NCBI GenBank assembly: GCA_905210415.1
Contig: CAJLWM010000066.1
Location: forward strand, 1 to 10,805
Origin: an uncultured Prevotellaceae bacterium
Lineage (GTDB): Bacteria; Bacteroidota; Bacteroidia; Bacteroidales; Muribaculaceae
Direction: 5' to 3'
DNA: 10,805 nucleotides
Below the pieces are notes generated by a model, which saw only the letters and a program-made list of their open reading frames with translations, searched no databases and was not told the DNA's origin. Position numbers and translations under genes: made by a program. This document shows, piece by piece, positions 8,085 through 10,805 of the stretch (the stretch's first letter is position 1; each line of letters begins with the position of its first letter).

Positions 8085-8157
8085 ATCAACAAGCAAAATG
8101 TCGAAAAATATTCTCAGAATGTGTTTTTCAAATGTTAAAATTTAGAATTTTAACTCA

Positions 8158-8230
8158 ATTCAAAAAATTATGTATATATGAATTTTTGAATGCCCCAAAA
8201 AGCCTATTTCCCCCTATGTTTTGGGGGCAT
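8158..8230 (-). terminator. Two adjacent hairpins, likely terminator of the antiporter gene
   Basis: ATGCCCCAAAA (8190-8200) pairs with TTTTGGGGGCAT (8219-8230), leaving one bulged base and an 18-nt loop. Directly beyond it on the minus strand, AATTTTTGAAT (8181-8191) pairs with ATTCAAAAAATT (8158-8169), again with one bulge. They start 13 nt after the stop codon of the antiporter remnant, read on the minus strand, where the 3' side is A/T-rich. This fits a terminator that isolates nrdDG from upstream transcription. The two hairpins share the base at the boundary, so they may not form together. Confidence 0.5.
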
Positions 8231-8242
8231 GCGAAACGGCAC

Positions 8243-8962
8243 TCATGCGCCATTCAATCGGCGTCGAACCCATTTGCCGCACATTCGCATTCCACGCGTA
8301 AAAATCGATGTCGACGAGTTGATATCGCTGGTCATCGGGTCGCTAAACGACACCAAACGCGGCGACTCGCCAAACTGCTCAGGGAATATCATCAACATAT
8401 TGGTGTGGACAAAATATCGGCCCAAAAGTCCTGGTAGATCATCCATCACCACATTAAATGATAGCGACGTGTGCCTTGCGCCAATCACCACTAGAAGGTC
8501 GTCGTCTTGCAGACTGTTGGCAAGCAAAGCGAAGTCGTTCCAATCGTTAAACTCCTCATACTCTTGATGCACATCAATATTCTCATTATGTATCACACCA
8601 CGAATAAGCGGCTTAATGCTCATCTGACACTTAAACACCACTGTGCAACCGATGCGCGAAGCAAGCGTAGCCACTCTTATCACCCACGCCTCAAAGCCGG
8701 TTTCAAACTCCGCCTTCGCTGGCACAGCCACCACCATACGCATCAAGGTGTTCACCGGTATAAAGCAACGCGAGATTATCACCATCTTATCGGTTTCTCG
8801 CAGCAATGTCTCCAACTTATTGCCCAAGTAGCTGTCGGTCATCAAGCCATTGCGAAGGTGCATACCCACCACCACATCGCTGATGTCGCGCTCGTTTATC
8901 ACGTTCACAATGCCAGCCGCAGGGTTTAAGTCGTAGCGCTCTATCGCCGTCATCTGCACATT
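8243..8962 (-). pseudogene. C-terminal remnant of a CPA2-type cation/proton antiporter
   Basis: About 235 codons encode the cytosolic tail typical of Bacteroidota Na+(K+)/H+ antiporters of the KefB/CPA2 group, made of universal-stress-protein-like lobes. Recognisable stretches are TAIERYDLNPAAGIVNVINE, VVVGMHLRNGLMTDSYLGNK, IISRCFIPVNTLMRMVVAVP and AKAEFETGFEAWV. No transmembrane helix is present. A full protein has a roughly 400-residue, 12-13-helix transport domain first, so the N-terminal two thirds is missing. Its reading frame continues upstream, without a stop, into the winged-helix domain of the adjacent response regulator, so the join lies inside codons shared by both families (about 8945-8970). 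Arginine codons here are CGN in 15 of 17 cases, like nrdD and unlike the adjoining kinase. As it stands it cannot transport. It is either a deletion remnant or a chimeric join. Confidence 0.75.
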
Positions 8963-9533
8963 CACAGCCAGGGAGTTGGCATAACTCACGGTTCCCCACA
9001 CCGCCTCCTGTATCATCTCCTTGCTTACTACATTACCGATATTCTTCGCCAGCAGACGGAGGATGTCGGCTGGTGATGAGCACACGAGAGGAACGGGTAC
9101 GAAGTTCATTGTTATTATAGCAGAAGGTGGTTTCACCGAAATGATACACCTCCTCTTCTATCGTCTCACTCTCATTCATAGAGAACCGCTCCTCTATTCT
9201 TGCCAACAACTCTTCCGGATAGAAGGGTTTGGCAAGATAATCGTTTGCCTTCAGGGAGAAACCTTTCAGTCGATCGTTCTTCTCCGTACGGTCGGTGAGA
9301 AAGAAGATAAGCACCTTCGGGTCGATGGCTCTGATGCGCTCAGCCACCTCATAGCCATCCATCTCCGGCATATTGATGTCGAGCAATACCAGATTGGGCT
9401 TCACCTCCGGGAACTGTTCCCATGCCTTCTTGCCATTTCCGGCATAAGTCACATCGTAGCCATGCTGCTGCAGGAAACTCTTCAGCAACATGGAATACTT
9501 CAAGTCATCGTCTGCAAATAATATCTTGATCAT
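8951..9533 (-). pseudogene. Response regulator, frameshifted and truncated (OmpR-type)
   Basis: The gene starts MIKILFADDDLKYSMLLKSF and has an intact receiver domain (residues 1 to about 120): acidic residues at 8-9, phospho-acceptor Asp52 in LLDINMPEMDGYE, Thr80 and Lys102 (LAKPF). A linker leads to YHFGETTFCYNNNELR, the usual first strands of an OmpR-type effector domain. The frame then ends at a stop at 9033 after a tail unlike the family. The expected continuation (ADILRLLAKNIGNVVSKEMI, then EAVWGTVSYANSLAVNVQ) is encoded in the +1 frame, so a frameshift lies at about 9062-9080. The effector domain then breaks off near 8955 into antiporter sequence, losing the rest of the recognition helix and the wing. 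It lies 34 nt after the kinase stop codon and is its evident partner. The receiver may still fold; a DNA-binding output is unlikely. Confidence 0.8.
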
Positions 9534-9567
9534 TTTTTCTGTTCTTTATAGCGTTAAACCGGATGCA

Positions 9568-10805
9568 TCAGGAGTGCTGCGGGATGACGATTGAAATTCT
9601 GGTTCCCTTGCCCACTTCGCTCTGCATCATTTTTCTGCCCCCATGGGCCTTCACAATCATATCCACAAAACTCAAGCCCAAGCCGATGCCCGGCTGCATC
9701 ATATCCGGGTAAGTATTGCTGCGATAGAACTTCGTCCAGACTCTCTGCTGCTCGTCGGACGAAATTCCGATTCCATTATCTGATACAGAAATCATGACTT
9801 CCCCCTTCCCGGTATCTCGGCAGGCAACATGGATATTGACTATGTCTCCAGAATACTTCACCGAGTTCTCCATCAGGTTGCTGACCACATTCAGAAGCTG
9901 GTCTCTATCTCCTATCATCAGGTCGGAAGTGCGCTGGTAATCGAGCGAAACATTCACCTCCTTCTGTCTGTTCTTTCGATACACAGCCACTAGATTCAGC
10001 AAGGCGGCATGGATATCGAAAGACGTTATCTGGAGCGGGATATGTTCCTCTGCCCTGATTACTTCCCGGAGTTTGGCGAGATAGGCGGTCAGGTTATCGC
10101 TTTCCTCTCTAACCGTCTCCATGATGAGAGCATTCTCATCCTTCTCATCTGTCTTTTGAGCAGAGAATACAGATACACACATCTTCAGCGTCTGCACGGG
10201 GCGTTTCAGCTCGTGAATCATCGTATGCACAAAGTCGCTTCGCATCTTATCCACCTTCTTCTGCAGGAGCATCACCTTGATGAGATAAGCTATGCTCAGG
10301 AGAAGCATGATGGTAACCAGCAGACTTCCTATCATCTGCCACATCATTCCCTTCAGGATGGGCAGCATCGGCACCTGCATCCTCATCTGCATCGACTGAT
10401 ACTGGATAGGATTGAAAGGCACTTCTACCAGCATTTCGTGATGAAACAAGGTAGGAGGCTCTACGATTCTTGTCTGCCACAGACGATGCTTTCCTGTCTT
10501 CATCTCTGCCCCGATGAAATCATTGCCCAGTTTCCTACTGATGAAACGGTCAAAATACGCCTTGTCAAAGTGGGTAAGCTGGTAAGTGATGTAAGTATTC
10601 AGACAATCAAAAGAATTGTTGGAATCCGTCTCACGCAAATCGAAAGTATCTCTCTTCTGCATCACGTTGCTGAATCCCGGCTTGCTATACACCACTCCAC
10701 CTATGATTGTATCCGTATCCAGCGGAGAGCAAACCGTTGTAACGGGACGCTTGTAGTCTGAAAAATATGCCGTGACGACATAACCGATATGTGATTTTTC
10801 TTTTA
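9568..10805 (-). CDS. Two-component sensor histidine kinase (N-terminus beyond window)
   Basis: The frame is open to the right edge, so the gene starts outside; a GTG at 10695 is not the real start. The visible 412 codons begin with an extracytoplasmic sensor region (10805 to about 10370) that I cannot assign to a family. A transmembrane helix follows (about 10365-10270, MIGSLLVTIMLLLSIAYLI). Next is a HisKA dimerisation domain with the phosphorylated His in HTMIHELKRP (codon 10213-10215). The ATP-binding domain has the N box NLMENSVKYS, G1 box SDNGIGI, F box FYRS and G2 box GIGLGLSFVD. It autophosphorylates and would pass phosphate to Asp52 of the adjoining regulator. AGA/AGG make up 11 of 21 arginine codons in 9568-10695, unlike the left half of the window. 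Catalytic motifs are complete; the signal is unknown. Confidence 0.93.
   Translation of the reverse strand, partial: KEKSHIGYVVTAYFSDYKRPVTTVCSPLDTDTIIGGVVYSKPGFSNVMQKRDTFDLRETDSNNSFDCLNTYITYQLTHFDKAYFDRFISRKLGNDFIGAEMKTGKHRLWQTRIVEPPTLFHHEMLVEVPFNPIQYQSMQMRMQVPMLPILKGMMWQMIGSLLVTIMLLLSIAYLIKVMLLQKKVDKMRSDFVHTMIHELKRPVQTLKMCVSVFSAQKTDEKDENALIMETVREESDNLTAYLAKLREVIRAEEHIPLQITSFDIHAALLNLVAVYRKNRQKEVNVSLDYQRTSDLMIGDRDQLLNVVSNLMENSVKYSGDIVNIHVACRDTGKGEVMISVSDNGIGISSDEQQRVWTKFYRSNTYPDMMQPGIGLGLSFVDMIVKAHGGRKMMQSEVGKGTRISIVIPQHS

Larger units (their letters stand above)
7841..8242. other. AT-rich regulatory region upstream of nrdDG
   Basis: This 402-nt noncoding stretch separates nrdD from the stop codon of the antiporter remnant. 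From nrdD outward it contains a leader hairpin, a minus-strand promoter, two copies of a 14-nt motif with palindromic extensions, and a pair of hairpins near 8158-8230. It is very A/T-rich, with many A and T runs. Short plus-strand frames in it have no recognisable content. I see no RNA gene. Confidence 0.6.

Noticed and set aside
8083..8091. TTATCAACA, one mismatch from a DnaA box
   Set aside because: Single copy in A/T-rich DNA with no dnaA, no cluster of boxes and no other origin feature nearby.
8243..9136. A genuine 297-residue gene starting with GTG at 9136
   Set aside because: Its first part is the out-of-frame tail of the regulator's effector domain and its remainder is a headless antiporter tail, so the continuous frame reflects a join rather than a known protein.
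9021..9521. Plus-strand open frame (166 codons) opposite the response regulator
   Set aside because: It lies over the conserved receiver domain, whose minus-strand motifs are unmistakable.
10009..10761. Plus-strand open frame (250 codons) opposite the histidine kinase
   Set aside because: Antisense to clear HisKA and transmembrane coding sequence; no motif of its own.

Overview
The window looks like a chromosomal segment of an anaerobic member of Bacteroidales (Bacteroidota, Prevotella/Muribaculaceae-like). The clues are the gene order rpsL-rpsG-fusA-rpsJ with no tuf between fusA and rpsJ, promoters of the Bacteroidota type (TTTG / about 20 nt / TAnnTTTG), A-rich leaders without Shine-Dalgarno motifs, the Bacteroidota-type GlmU-like protein, and an oxygen-sensitive class III ribonucleotide reductase. 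The genus cannot be fixed by eye.

Layout, left to right. Positions 1-3278 hold the str (translation) operon on the minus strand: S12, S7, EF-G and the first codons of S10, driven by a clear promoter at 3420-3451. A 0.5-kb divergent intergenic region follows. A GlmU-like sugar-nucleotide enzyme lies on the plus strand (3791-5008) and ends at a strong bidirectional hairpin (5037-5078). Convergent to it is the minus-strand operon nrdD-nrdG (7840-5112), encoding the anaerobic ribonucleotide reductase and its radical-SAM activase. A 0.4-kb AT-rich regulatory region upstream of nrdD carries a promoter, a leader hairpin and an unexplained repeated/palindromic motif.

The right-hand 2.5 kb is anomalous. 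A sensor histidine kinase (cut by the right edge) and its response regulator lie on the minus strand. The regulator is frameshifted just after its receiver domain. A few dozen codons later, inside the winged-helix DNA-binding domain, it runs directly into the C-terminal cytosolic tail of a CPA2-type cation/proton antiporter whose membrane part is absent. Arginine codon use changes at about the same place: AGA/AGG make up 11 of 21 arginines in the kinase, 2 of 17 in the antiporter tail and 1 of 12 in the first 100 codons of nrdD. So two DNA sources appear to be joined near 8945-8970. This could be a real recombination or deletion, horizontal acquisition, or a chimeric (metagenomic) assembly join; the sequence alone cannot decide.

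Functionally, the str and nrd operons and the glmU-like gene are housekeeping (translation, envelope amino-sugar precursors, anaerobic dNTP supply). The two-component system can probably sense a signal, but as sequenced it cannot use a normal DNA-binding output. I saw no CRISPR array, tRNA, rRNA, transposase or prophage gene.
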